NCBI GenBank assembly: GCA_023254435.1
Contig: JALRLM010000447.1
Coordinates: forward strand, 1-37,124
Reading direction: 5' to 3'
DNA from: Hydrocarboniphaga sp.
GTDB taxonomy: Bacteria > Pseudomonadota > Gammaproteobacteria > Nevskiales > Nevskiaceae
DNA: 37,124 bases
Shown here piece by piece: positions 26,352 through 34,200 of the stretch. Positions within the stretch are counted from its first letter, which is position 1. Every line of letters starts with the position of its first letter. Position numbers and translations under genes: made by a program. Under the pieces are notes generated by a model that saw only the letters and a program-made list of their open reading frames with translations, was not told where the DNA came from and did no database searches.

Positions 26352-27707
26352 TCAGCGCGCCGCTTCGTCGGCGACCGCATCGCCGGTGAAGTAAGTCTCC
26401 GGCTTGCGCGGCACGATGCGGTAATACTCTTCGTTGAGCGCCTGCACGGAGCTATAGGTATTGGCCTGCAGGTTATAGATGGTCGCCGGCTTGACGAGCA
26501 CGCCAGGCAACGAGGGCATTACGAAAGGCGTCATCTGCGTGGTGCGCCAGAGCTTGCCCTCGGCGTCGTAGCCGTCCATGAGCAACAGCACCCAGCTGTC
26601 CTCGTCAAAGTAGAAGCGGCGCGTGGGCACCGCGTGGCGCTTGCCCGACGCAACCGTGGCTTCCACTTCCCAGACGCGATGCAGCTCCCAGCGCAGCTTG
26701 TCCGGATTCAGATGGAACTTGGAGTAAGCCTCGTCGACCTTTGCGGTGACGAGGGCGTTGCTGTTGTACGGGACGTAGAGCTCCTTCTTGCCGATCAACT
26801 TCCAGTCGTAGCGATCGACTGCACCGAGAAAGCCCTGCACCTCGTCGAAATAGTTCGCGCCCGAGGCGACGAAGTCCGGCGTGTCGTAGGCCACCGTCGG
26901 AGCACGGCGCACACGACGCTGGCCGACCAGATACTGCCAGGCCTGGCGATAGCTCTTGGGGTTGATGCTGTCACGGATCACCAGCGATTCACCGGCCTTG
27001 AACGGCGGCGCCGTGGTGCTGAAGCGCTGGATGAAGTATTCGCCCGACCACGACTCCGGCGAGCCATCCTTGTAGTAATACGGATACTGGAACGACTCGT
27101 CATTGCGCGTGGCCAGCGTGCGTTGGCCATCGGCGGTGCCCACCAGATTCTTGAACCCGAGCTCGGTGGATTCGGCCTCCAGGCGCAGCTGGTAGTTCCA
27201 GATGACTTCGGAACCGTTCTTGGGAATCGGAAACGGAATGCCACCGTAGCAGTTCTGCACCGAGTTGCCGTTGACGACGGTGGTGCAGCGCGTGGCGTTC
27301 TTGTAGGTGTTGTCGTAGACGTACTGCGGAGCAGCGGCCGTGCGATGCGTGGGGTAGACATCGACGTGGAAGCTGTCCGGGTATTTTTTCAGCAGCGCCT
27401 GAGTGCCATCGCTGAGCTTGTCGGCGTGCGCCGCCATGGTCTTGGCATCGATCTTCAGCAGCGGCTTTTCATCGGCAAAGATCGTGGTGGGAATGTCGCC
27501 CATCTTGCCACCCGGCAATGCCGTGGTTTGGCCACCTTTCCATTCGGGAATCGAGCCGTCCTTGTTGCCTGCTTTTTCGCCGCCCAGCGGCGTCAGCGCG
27601 CCCTTGAGCGTTTCGGCTTCCTGCGCGCTGACGGCCGCGCTCGCACTGGTCGTTGGCAGCAGGGCCGATGCCGCCAAAGCCGCCACTGCTATGTGTTCGA
27701 GTTTCAT
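26352..27707 (-). CDS. DUF1329 periplasmic lipoprotein-carrier-like protein
   Basis: A protein of 451 residues with a signal peptide (MKLEHIAVAALAASALLPTT, cleavage near SASA). DUF1329 landmarks are AETLKGALTPLGGEKAGNKDG, IPEWKGG, GGIPFPIPKNGSEVIWN, and the C-terminal TRRFYFDEDSWVLLLMDGYD. Members have a LolA/LolB-like fold and are thought to shuttle hydrophobic molecules in the periplasm. It always sits next to a DUF1302 gene, as here (14 bases downstream), and forms the second gene of the operon. Not a degradation enzyme. Confidence 0.9.
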   Translation of the reverse strand: MKLEHIAVAALAASALLPTTSASAAVSAQEAETLKGALTPLGGEKAGNKDGSIPEWKGGQTTALPGGKMGDIPTTIFADEKPLLKIDAKTMAAHADKLSDGTQALLKKYPDSFHVDVYPTHRTAAAPQYVYDNTYKNATRCTTVVNGNSVQNCYGGIPFPIPKNGSEVIWNYQLRLEAESTELGFKNLVGTADGQRTLATRNDESFQYPYYYKDGSPESWSGEYFIQRFSTTAPPFKAGESLVIRDSINPKSYRQAWQYLVGQRRVRRAPTVAYDTPDFVASGANYFDEVQGFLGAVDRYDWKLIGKKELYVPYNSNALVTAKVDEAYSKFHLNPDKLRWELHRVWEVEATVASGKRHAVPTRRFYFDEDSWVLLLMDGYDAEGKLWRTTQMTPFVMPSLPGVLVKPATIYNLQANTYSSVQALNEEYYRIVPRKPETYFTGDAVADEAAR

Positions 27708-27721
27708 GTTCTGATCTCCTC

Positions 27722-29419
27722 TTAGAAACTGCGCTTGATCGACAGGCTCGCGAAGTCGCGATCGGCGTAGTACTGGTCGTAACTGGCAAACGTGGTTTCA
27801 TCAGCCTGCAGCGAAGGCGCAGGGCCTTTGGGACCGTAGTAGTGGGTCACCTGAAGGCTGGCGCGCCAGACCTTCTTGTAGTCGACGTTCACGCCCACGC
27901 TGATGTCGCCACCGTGTTCGGGCGAGAGCTGGATGACCGCCGAGCGGCCGTCGATGCCGTAGCCGATGCCGATCGGAATCTGCAGGTCCACGTTCGGCAG
28001 CACTTGGAAGTATTCGGGCTGGAACACCATCCGCACGAAGCTCGCATTGCGCGTGTGCGTGCTATTGAGCACACCGTCAGGGAAGGCCGGATTGCTCGGG
28101 TTGCGGTCGACGCTGAGCAGGCGGTTGAATGCGAACTCACCGACCACGCTGGCACCGTCCCAGGCGAACGAACCCGGATAGACGCTGATGGCCGAGAGGT
28201 TCACATGCAGCGTGTTGCCGAGCGCGTAGGGCGTGTTGCGATCGTTGTCGAGCGTCGGGTCGAAGTTGACGACCAGATCGCCCAGCGGATGCAGCGGCGT
28301 ATGGCGGCGCGTGGAGACTTCACCGGCCACATTGGTCTCACCGACCACGGTCGAGAAGCTCGCACCGTAGACGGTGATGTCGCGTGCATACGCCAAGTAG
28401 TAGGTACCGCCACCGTAGAGTCCGTCCGCATCAGTGGCGTTGAACACCGGGATTGGAGACTTCTCGTCGTACCGGGCCGCGTAGAGGCCGTAATCGACGT
28501 CGCTACCCGGAATGCGGAACTTGATGCGCCCGCCGAACTGGCCGTGGTCACGGCCGCTCTGATCGGCGATGCGGTTGGCCGCGCCTCCCGTGGGCGTCAG
28601 CAACAGATCGGCACCGGCACCGACGAAGTCCGCCGGGCTGAAGTAGCTGCCCGAAGCTGGCAGACGCAGCCCACGCCAGTCGAACTGATAGTAGGCGCCG
28701 ATCGATAAATCCGAATTGATCTGCAGGTTGGTCGACACCTGGCCAACGGGCAGCGCGATCTCCTTGAACTGCGAATTCGGGATCGAATAGAGCTTGATGA
28801 GGTCGATGGGCCCTTGCGCAGCCGCGATGCCATTGGCACCGAGAAACAGCGTCTCACCGTAGACCAGCGTGAAGCGGCCCGCGCGCCCACTGAGCTTCAT
28901 GCCATCGGCGAAGTCGAGGTTGCCATAGACGAATGCATCGAAGAACTCGGCCTTGCGGCCCATGACATTGCGCGCCGACGAGGCGAGCTCGTTGTTCGCG
29001 CCGCCCGTGAGCGCCTGCTGGCGATTGGGCAGCGACGAGTACGGCGCCGTGGTCGGAAAATCGAAGTCGTCCTGCCGATAGACCGTGTCGTACCAGCCGG
29101 CACCGGAGACACGCACACCGAAGGCGCGTTGGTACGAGAGTTCGAGTTCGCTCAGCAGATCAACGCGATTGTTGATCATGCCGCCATCGAAATTCAGGTC
29201 ACCAAAGTCCACGTTGGGATTGGCCGTCGATGCTGCGACGCTCTGGCTCGGGTCTTCGATGCGAAAGGCTGCGGTGTACTTGAGCGTGTTGTCCCAACGG
29301 ACTTTCAGCGCCGGCACGCCGGTATCGATGCCGAAGGCCTCAGCCAGGTCTGGCCGCAAGGCCGCACACAGCAGCGCCGCTGCCACCACTCTTGAAGCGT
29401 TCCGTTTTGCATTGTTCAC
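27722..29419 (-). CDS. DUF1302 outer-membrane beta-barrel protein
   Basis: A protein of 565 residues from a GTG at 29419, chosen because GGAGGAG lies just upstream; another GTG at 29437 would put that ribosome site inside the gene. There is a signal peptide ending near LAEA. The rest is a long run of alternating beta-strands with aromatic girdles, ending in the outer-membrane signature terminal Phe (SLSIKRSF). The DUF1302 N-terminal motif VRWDNTLKYTAAFRI is clear. It is probably a channel for hydrophobic or aromatic substrates. It is the first gene of the four-gene envelope operon, behind a LysR-type operator shared with the lower meta pathway. Confidence 0.9.
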   Translation of the reverse strand: MNNAKRNASRVVAAALLCAALRPDLAEAFGIDTGVPALKVRWDNTLKYTAAFRIEDPSQSVAASTANPNVDFGDLNFDGGMINNRVDLLSELELSYQRAFGVRVSGAGWYDTVYRQDDFDFPTTAPYSSLPNRQQALTGGANNELASSARNVMGRKAEFFDAFVYGNLDFADGMKLSGRAGRFTLVYGETLFLGANGIAAAQGPIDLIKLYSIPNSQFKEIALPVGQVSTNLQINSDLSIGAYYQFDWRGLRLPASGSYFSPADFVGAGADLLLTPTGGAANRIADQSGRDHGQFGGRIKFRIPGSDVDYGLYAARYDEKSPIPVFNATDADGLYGGGTYYLAYARDITVYGASFSTVVGETNVAGEVSTRRHTPLHPLGDLVVNFDPTLDNDRNTPYALGNTLHVNLSAISVYPGSFAWDGASVVGEFAFNRLLSVDRNPSNPAFPDGVLNSTHTRNASFVRMVFQPEYFQVLPNVDLQIPIGIGYGIDGRSAVIQLSPEHGGDISVGVNVDYKKVWRASLQVTHYYGPKGPAPSLQADETTFASYDQYYADRDFASLSIKRSF

Positions 29420-29542
29420 GCTGGCTCTCCTCCGCACTTGTTATCGTTCTGCCGCGTTGGCGGCGGCCCCGCAGGGGGCTCTGGTTCTATGAGGAGCGGA
29501 CCGCGTGATGACGAACGCCGCATCGCTCCTGATGCGGAGCGA

Positions 29543-29608
29543 ACGGTATCCACGGCAAGCCATACCGTCTAATACTGATGGAACAACATTGAGATACCTG
29601 ATCGGTAT
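29543..29608 (-). promoter_or_regulatory. LysR-type operator and promoter of the envelope operon
   Basis: ATAC-N7-GTAT (29594-29608) lies exactly 32 bp from ATACCGTCTAATACT (29562-29576), as in the operator at 12678-12724. The second element overlaps a minus-strand TTAGAC (29567-29572), and TACCGT (29543-29548) follows an 18-bp spacer, again as at 12659-12688. The 15-base second element differs from its twin at two positions. This points to control by the same LysR protein. The leader to the GTG start would be about 115 bases. Confidence 0.65.
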
Positions 29609-29682
29609 TCCACTGGCCGCAACTCGGCTCGTGTGCCGGGGCCGTGTACGTCGTGCACGGTGAACATCGCCCATAGAAAACG

Positions 29683-29706
29683 GAGGGCTATGCCAGCAGA
29701 GCCCTC
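29683..29706 (-). terminator. Possible Rho-independent terminator
   Basis: GAGGGCT (29683-29689) and AGCCCTC (29700-29706) form a perfect 7-bp stem with a 10-base loop. Reading the minus strand, the stem is followed by CGTTTTC. The nearest minus-strand gene upstream is glmS, whose stop is about 440 bases away, so either glmS has a long 3' tail or a short unrecognised transcript ends here. Confidence 0.45.
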
Positions 29707-29817
29707 AGGCGCGCAAAACTCGTGGATTTCAGTGGTGGCGCTCGTCCTTGGCCGTCATGCCGTGTTGCGGCGCGTTGAAGATCGACAATCGCAAGGGGGC
29801 GTTTTGAGCGCTATTCC

Positions 29818-29835
29818 TCACAAGTGTATTTGTGA
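29818..29835. repeat. 18-bp palindrome TCACAA-N6-TTGTGA
   Basis: TCACAAGTGTATTTGTGA has perfect 6-base arms around a 6-base centre. It looks like an operator or a small hairpin. The arms are in the opposite order to the CRP consensus TGTGA-N6-TCACA, so it is not a CRP site. No gene start lies close by. Confidence 0.4.
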
Positions 29836-29849
29836 ACTCTGGCCTTCGA

Positions 29850-29898
29850 GGGGATCGCCAAGAGGTTGGCCGCGGTTCAGTAGCCTCGCTCGATCCCC
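29850..29898 (+). repeat. tRNA-Gln-like relic / two-hairpin element
   Basis: GGGGATCG (29850-29857) pairs with CGATCCCC (29891-29898), and inside it GCCAA-GAGG-TTGGC forms a second hairpin. The 5' half (ATCGCCAAGAGGTTGGC) resembles the acceptor and D-arm of bacterial tRNA-Gln. At 49 bases the element is too short, with no anticodon arm or T-arm, so it is at best a degenerate fragment. Confidence 0.3.
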
Positions 29899-30143
29899 AG
29901 GTGGACGGTAGGCAATTAATTTTGTAGACAACGCGCGGGACGGGACTTTGGCTGCTGCCTCTCGTCGGCGCGAAGCGAGTCGTGCTGCGGGATGATCATC
30001 GCAGGAGCCACTGCTGCAGCGACTACCGCGCCCCAGAATCGCCTGCTACCCACTGTTGCTCAGCGAGCGCTATCGGCGCTGAGTTTCTTCTCCGTTACGA
30101 ATTCATTCGCAGCGATCAGCAAGCATCCAGCGATGCACCCGCA

Positions 30144-31979
30144 TCACTCCACCGTCACGCTCTTCGCGAGGTTGCGAGGCTGGTCGACATCGGTGCCGCG
30201 CAGCACGGCCACGTGATACGCCAGCAGTTGCAGCGGCACGGTGTAAACGAGTGGCGACTGGATGGCTTCGATGTGTTCGGGCATCAGCATCACTTCGACG
30301 CCGTCTTCGGGCTTGAAGCCGGTGTTGGGGTCGGCGAAGACGAACAGCTGGCCGCCACGCGCGCGCACTTCCTGCAGGTTGCTCTTGAGCTTTTCGAGCA
30401 GGGCGTTGTTGGGCGCGACCGCGATCACGGGCATGTCGGCGTCGACGAGCGCGAGCGGGCCGTGCTTGAGTTCGCCGGCCGGATAGGCTTCGGCGTGGAT
30501 GTACGAAATCTCCTTGAGCTTGAGCGCGCCTTCGAGCGCGACCGGGTAGGTCGGGCCGCGTCCCAGGAATAAAGCGTGGCGCTTGTCGGCGAAGTGCTTG
30601 GCCCACTCCTTGATCTGCGGCTCAAGCTTGAGCGTGTGCTCGACGATTTCGGGCACGTGCGCGATCTGTTTGACGAAGGCCGCTTCGGTCAGCGCGTCCA
30701 TGCCGTTGTGGCGCGCCAGGACGATACCGAGCAGCGATAGCGCGGCGAGCTGCGTGGTGAAGGCCTTGGTCGAGGCGACGCCGATTTCGGGGCCGGCGCG
30801 CGTCATCAAGGTGAGATCGGCTTCGCGCACCAGCGAAGATTCGGGCACGTTGCAGATCGCGCAGGTGGCCAGGTAGCCGAGCTTGCGCGCTTCGCGCAGC
30901 GCGGCGAGCGTATCGGCGGTTTCGCCGGACTGCGAGATGGCGACGAACAAGGTGTCGGGCGGCACCACGGGATCGCGATAGCGATACTCGCTGGCCACTT
31001 CGACCGTGCACGGCAGCTTGGCGCCCTGCTCGACGTAGTAACGCGCGATCAGGCCGGCGTGATAGCTGGTGCCGCAGGCGACGATGTGTACGTTGCGCAC
31101 GCGCGGCAGGATGGCTTGCGCCTTCGGGCCCATCGCTGCTTCGAGCACGGACTTGCCGGTGATGCGTTCGGCCAGCGTGTCGGCGATGGCGCGCGGCTGC
31201 TCGTAGATTTCCTTGAGCATGTAGTGCGCGTATTCGCCGCGTTCGACGCTGTCGGCCGACAGCGTCGATTCGCGCAGCGCGCGCTCGGCCGGCGCACCGC
31301 TGGCATCGAGGATGCGGATACCGGACTGGCGCACTTCGGCGACGTCGCCTTCTTCGAGGAACTGGAAGCGGCGCGTCACCGGCAGCAGCGCCTGCACGTC
31401 GGAGGCGACGTAGTTTTCGTTATCGCCGTGGCCGACGACGACGGGGCAGCCCATGCGCGCGGCGACCACGCAGTCGGGATCGCGCGCGGAAACCGCGACG
31501 ATGGCGTAGGCGCCGTGCAGGCGCTTGACCGCGACCTGCATGGCCGCGAGCAGCGTGCCGCTCTGCTTGAGGCATTCGTTGAGCAGATGCACCACGACTT
31601 CGGTGTCGGTCTCGCTCGTGAAGTCGTAGCCCTTGTTGCGCAGTTCGGTGCGCAGCTCGTCGTGGTTCTCGATGATGCCGTTGTGGACGAGCGCGACCTG
31701 GCCTTCGGAGAAGTGCGGATGCGCGTTGCGTTCGCTGGGCACGCCGTGCGTGGCCCAGCGCGTGTGCGCGATGCCCCGCAGGCCGGCGATGGGATGCTGC
31801 GCGATGCCGTCGGCCAGATGCTGGACCTTGCCCTGGGCGCGACGACGGTCGAGCCTGTCGTCGGCCGTCAGCAGTGCGACGCCGGCCGAGTCGTAACCGC
31901 GATATTCCAGGCGGCGCAGACCTTCGATCAGGATGGGAGTGACGTCACGGGCAGCGACGGCGCCGACGATTCCGCACAT
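30144..31979 (-). CDS. glmS: Glutamine-fructose-6-phosphate aminotransferase (isomerising)
   Basis: Makes glucosamine-6-phosphate from fructose-6-phosphate and glutamine, the first step to UDP-GlcNAc for cell wall and LPS. The product is 611 residues (E. coli 609). MCGIVGAV gives the N-terminal nucleophile Cys after Met removal; the glutaminase domain includes RGIAHTRWATHG. Two SIS domains follow (ACGTSYHAG, SQSGETADTLAAL, GRGPTYPVALEGALKLKE), and the end AKSVTVE is canonical. Together with glmU (one gene upstream) it reproduces the glmUS pair. No riboswitch-like ribozyme is expected or seen. Confidence 0.98.
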   Translation of the reverse strand: MCGIVGAVAARDVTPILIEGLRRLEYRGYDSAGVALLTADDRLDRRRAQGKVQHLADGIAQHPIAGLRGIAHTRWATHGVPSERNAHPHFSEGQVALVHNGIIENHDELRTELRNKGYDFTSETDTEVVVHLLNECLKQSGTLLAAMQVAVKRLHGAYAIVAVSARDPDCVVAARMGCPVVVGHGDNENYVASDVQALLPVTRRFQFLEEGDVAEVRQSGIRILDASGAPAERALRESTLSADSVERGEYAHYMLKEIYEQPRAIADTLAERITGKSVLEAAMGPKAQAILPRVRNVHIVACGTSYHAGLIARYYVEQGAKLPCTVEVASEYRYRDPVVPPDTLFVAISQSGETADTLAALREARKLGYLATCAICNVPESSLVREADLTLMTRAGPEIGVASTKAFTTQLAALSLLGIVLARHNGMDALTEAAFVKQIAHVPEIVEHTLKLEPQIKEWAKHFADKRHALFLGRGPTYPVALEGALKLKEISYIHAEAYPAGELKHGPLALVDADMPVIAVAPNNALLEKLKSNLQEVRARGGQLFVFADPNTGFKPEDGVEVMLMPEHIEAIQSPLVYTVPLQLLAYHVAVLRGTDVDQPRNLAKSVTVE

Positions 31980-32046
31980 GGGATTTCCGGGGTGAACTGG
32001 CCCGACAGTTTACCCGCCCGGGCCGGTGGGCACGCGCCGGGGCGAC

Positions 32047-32664
32047 TCAGGGACGGGCGGCGGGGCGCTCGGCGATGCGGTCGCGCCAGGCTTGCAGATG
32101 CACCAGGCCCTCGCCGCCGGCCGAGAACTTGAGCAGGCGAGCGAACTCCAGCGCGCAGAACAGCGTGATGTCGGCGACGGTGTAGCGCGCGCCGGCGACG
32201 TAGGGCTGAGCGGCAAGGCGCGCGTCGAACCAGGCCGCCGCCTCGCGCAGGCGCTCGCTTTGCACGCGGCCGTAGTCGCCGAACTGCGGCTGTTCCACGC
32301 TGGCGAATCCCGGATGCGAGTGGCGCACGCCGTTCATGCAGGGGGCCAGCAGGGACCATTCGGCCTGGCGATCGGCCATCTCGATGAAGGCGCGCTCCTC
32401 GGCATCGAGGCCCATGAGATTGGGCTCGGGGAAGCAGGCTTCCAGGTAGCTGCAGATGGCGCGGCTTTCAGACAGGCGGCGGCCATCGTCGAGTTCGAGC
32501 ACGGGCAGCGCGGGCCGCGGCGCCATGCCGGCGACGGGCGAATCGCGATGCTCGCCGGTGCCCAGATTCAGCAGCACCACCTCGATGTCGGCGATACCTT
32601 TCTCGGCCACGAACATCTGCACGCGACGCGGATTGGGTGCCAGCTTGGCGGTGTAAAGCTTCAT
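32047..32664 (-). CDS. Glutathione S-transferase family protein
   Basis: A protein of 205 residues with a thioredoxin-like N-terminal domain (MKLYTAKLAPNPRRVQMFVAEKG, cis-Pro in PALPVLEL, glutathione-binding SESRAI) and an all-helical C-terminal domain ending with the capping motif VADITLFCAL. It probably conjugates or reduces small electrophiles with glutathione; the substrate is unknown. The usual catalytic Ser/Cys near the N-terminus is not obvious (LAPNPRR). It is inserted between glmU and glmS on the same strand, with gaps of 31 and 67 bases, so all three may be co-transcribed although the GST has no evident role in UDP-GlcNAc synthesis. Confidence 0.87.
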   Translation of the reverse strand: MKLYTAKLAPNPRRVQMFVAEKGIADIEVVLLNLGTGEHRDSPVAGMAPRPALPVLELDDGRRLSESRAICSYLEACFPEPNLMGLDAEERAFIEMADRQAEWSLLAPCMNGVRHSHPGFASVEQPQFGDYGRVQSERLREAAAWFDARLAAQPYVAGARYTVADITLFCALEFARLLKFSAGGEGLVHLQAWRDRIAERPAARP

Positions 32665-32695
32665 CGGCGGAATCCTTTTGCGGCGAGGCGCTGCG

Positions 32696-34060
32696 CTATT
32701 TCTTGGTCGGACGCTTCCAGCCCGGCACGGTCTTTTGTCCGCGCGCGCGGCAGATGCTGAGTTGATCGGCCGGCGCGGTCTGCGTGATGGTGGAGCCGGC
32801 GGCGATGAAGGCACCGTCGCCGATGCTCACGGGCGCCACCAGCTGGCTGTCGCTGCCGATGAAGGCACCGTCGCCGATCACGGTTTCATGCTTGTTGGCG
32901 CCGTCGTAGTTGCAGGTGATGACGCCGGCGCTGATGTTGACGTCGGCGCCCACCTTGGCATCGCCGACGTAGGCCAGATGCCCGGCCTTGGTGGCACGAC
33001 CCAGGCGACCTTTCTTCACTTCGACGAAATTGCCGATGTGCACCTGGTCGTCGAACACGCTCTCGGGCCGCACGCGCGAGAACGGCCCGATGCGGCAGGC
33101 GGTGCCCGCGATCAGGCCCTCGAGCACGCTGTGCGACAGCACTTCGCTGCCCGCACCCAGGCTGACGTTGCGCAACACGCTGTACGGGCCGATGCGCACG
33201 CGATCGCCCAGCGTGACCACGCCTTCGATCACCACGCCGACGTCGATGAACACGTCCTGGCCCACGTTGAGTTCGCCGCGCAGGTCGAAGCGCGTGGGGT
33301 CGGCCAGCTGCACGCCGCTGCGCATCAGCGCCTCGGCCTGGCGGCGCTGGAACAGGCGCTCGGCACGGGCCAGCTGCAGGCGATCGTTGACGCCTTCCAC
33401 GGCCTCGGCGTCGCTGGCTTCGACGGTCTTGACCTCGATGCCCTCGGCCACCGCCAGCGCCACGATGTCGGTCAGGTAGAACTCGCCCTTGGCGTTGTCG
33501 TTGCGCACCTGGGCGATCCAGCGTTTGAGGCTGCCAGCCGGTGCCGCCAGCAGGCCTGTGTTGATCTCGTTGATGGCTTTTTGCTGGGTGCTGGCATCGT
33601 TTTCCTCCACGATGCCGAACACGCGGCCGAAGCTGCGCAGGATGCGCCCGTAGCCGGTGGGGTTGGGCAGCTTGACCGTCACCAGCGTGAGCCCATCGCG
33701 CGCCGATTCCACCAACGCAGCCAGCGTCTGCGCTGGAATCAGCGGCACATCGCCATAGAGCACGAGCACGGGCGCCTCGTCGGGAATGCCCGGCAGCGCC
33801 TGCTGCACGGCGTGCGCGGTGCCCAGTTGCTCGGCCTGCACCACGGTCTGCGGCATCGCGCCCTCGCGCTGCCTGAGCCAGCGCTGCACCACCTCGGCGC
33901 CGTGGCCGAGCACCACGTGGCACTGCGCGCCGCTGCTCTGCGCCAGCCCCAGCACGTGGTCGAGCATGGGCCGCCCGCCGACCGTGTGCAGCACCTTGGG
34001 CAGGGCGCTGTTCATGCGGGTGCCGCGGCCGGCGGCAAGGACGATGGCGTGGAAGCTCAT
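32696..34060 (-). CDS. glmU: Bifunctional GlmU: glucosamine-1-P acetyltransferase / UDP-GlcNAc pyrophosphorylase
   Basis: Catalyses the last two steps to UDP-N-acetylglucosamine. The product is 454 residues (E. coli 456). The N-terminal uridyltransferase has LAAGRGTRMNSALPKVLH, the nucleotide-binding signature. The C-terminal left-handed beta-helix shows the hexapeptide repeats (VFIDVGVVIEG, IGPFSRVRPES, VGADVNISAGVITCNYDGANK), including the acetyl-CoA region. The upstream region of about 140 bases is shared with the divergent hydrolase gene. In most gammaproteobacteria glmU follows atpC directly; here a three-gene plus-strand block separates them. Confidence 0.98.
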   Translation of the reverse strand: MSFHAIVLAAGRGTRMNSALPKVLHTVGGRPMLDHVLGLAQSSGAQCHVVLGHGAEVVQRWLRQREGAMPQTVVQAEQLGTAHAVQQALPGIPDEAPVLVLYGDVPLIPAQTLAALVESARDGLTLVTVKLPNPTGYGRILRSFGRVFGIVEENDASTQQKAINEINTGLLAAPAGSLKRWIAQVRNDNAKGEFYLTDIVALAVAEGIEVKTVEASDAEAVEGVNDRLQLARAERLFQRRQAEALMRSGVQLADPTRFDLRGELNVGQDVFIDVGVVIEGVVTLGDRVRIGPYSVLRNVSLGAGSEVLSHSVLEGLIAGTACRIGPFSRVRPESVFDDQVHIGNFVEVKKGRLGRATKAGHLAYVGDAKVGADVNISAGVITCNYDGANKHETVIGDGAFIGSDSQLVAPVSIGDGAFIAAGSTITQTAPADQLSICRARGQKTVPGWKRPTKK

Positions 34061-34142
34061 GAGGGACGATCAGGTTTCGAAACGGCCGCCAGTTTAGGCA
34101 TGGGCGGCGCGCCATGGGCAGCCGCTCGGCGATGGACGGATC

Positions 34143-34172
34143 TTGCATTTTATTTCGCACGCGAAATATATT
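34143..34172 (+). promoter_or_regulatory. Promoter with palindromic operator between -35 and -10
   Basis: TTGCAT (34143-34148) and TATATT (34167-34172) are spaced by 18 bases, and nearly the whole spacer is the palindrome ATTTCGC-AC-GCGAAAT (34152-34167). A repressor bound there would block RNA polymerase. The downstream MarR gene is the obvious candidate. A GGGAG ribosome site lies before the ATG at 34201. Confidence 0.65.
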
Positions 34173-34200
34173 GATTCCAGTCCACCTGCGGGAGCCGTCG

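Larger units (their letters stand above)
29609..30143. other. Gene-free region between the envelope operon and glmS
   Basis: About 535 bases with no convincing gene on either strand. A weak plus-strand open frame (29633-29911) has no recognisable product and atypical composition. The stretch holds a minus-strand hairpin with a following T-run, an 18-bp palindrome and a tRNA-like inverted repeat, each listed separately. It marks the join between the catabolic block and the housekeeping glmS-glmU-atp block. Confidence 0.5.

Noticed and set aside
29818-29835. CRP binding site
   Set aside because: The half-sites are in reversed order (TCACAA...TTGTGA) relative to TGTGA-N6-TCACA.
29633-29911. 92-codon plus-strand open frame in the gene-free region
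   Set aside because: It has no similarity to known proteins that I can see, no ribosome site and irregular composition, and it crosses the hairpins listed there.
30144-31979. glmS ribozyme/riboswitch upstream of glmS
   Set aside because: The region before glmS is only 67 bases after the GST gene and shows no such structure. This element is typical of Firmicutes.
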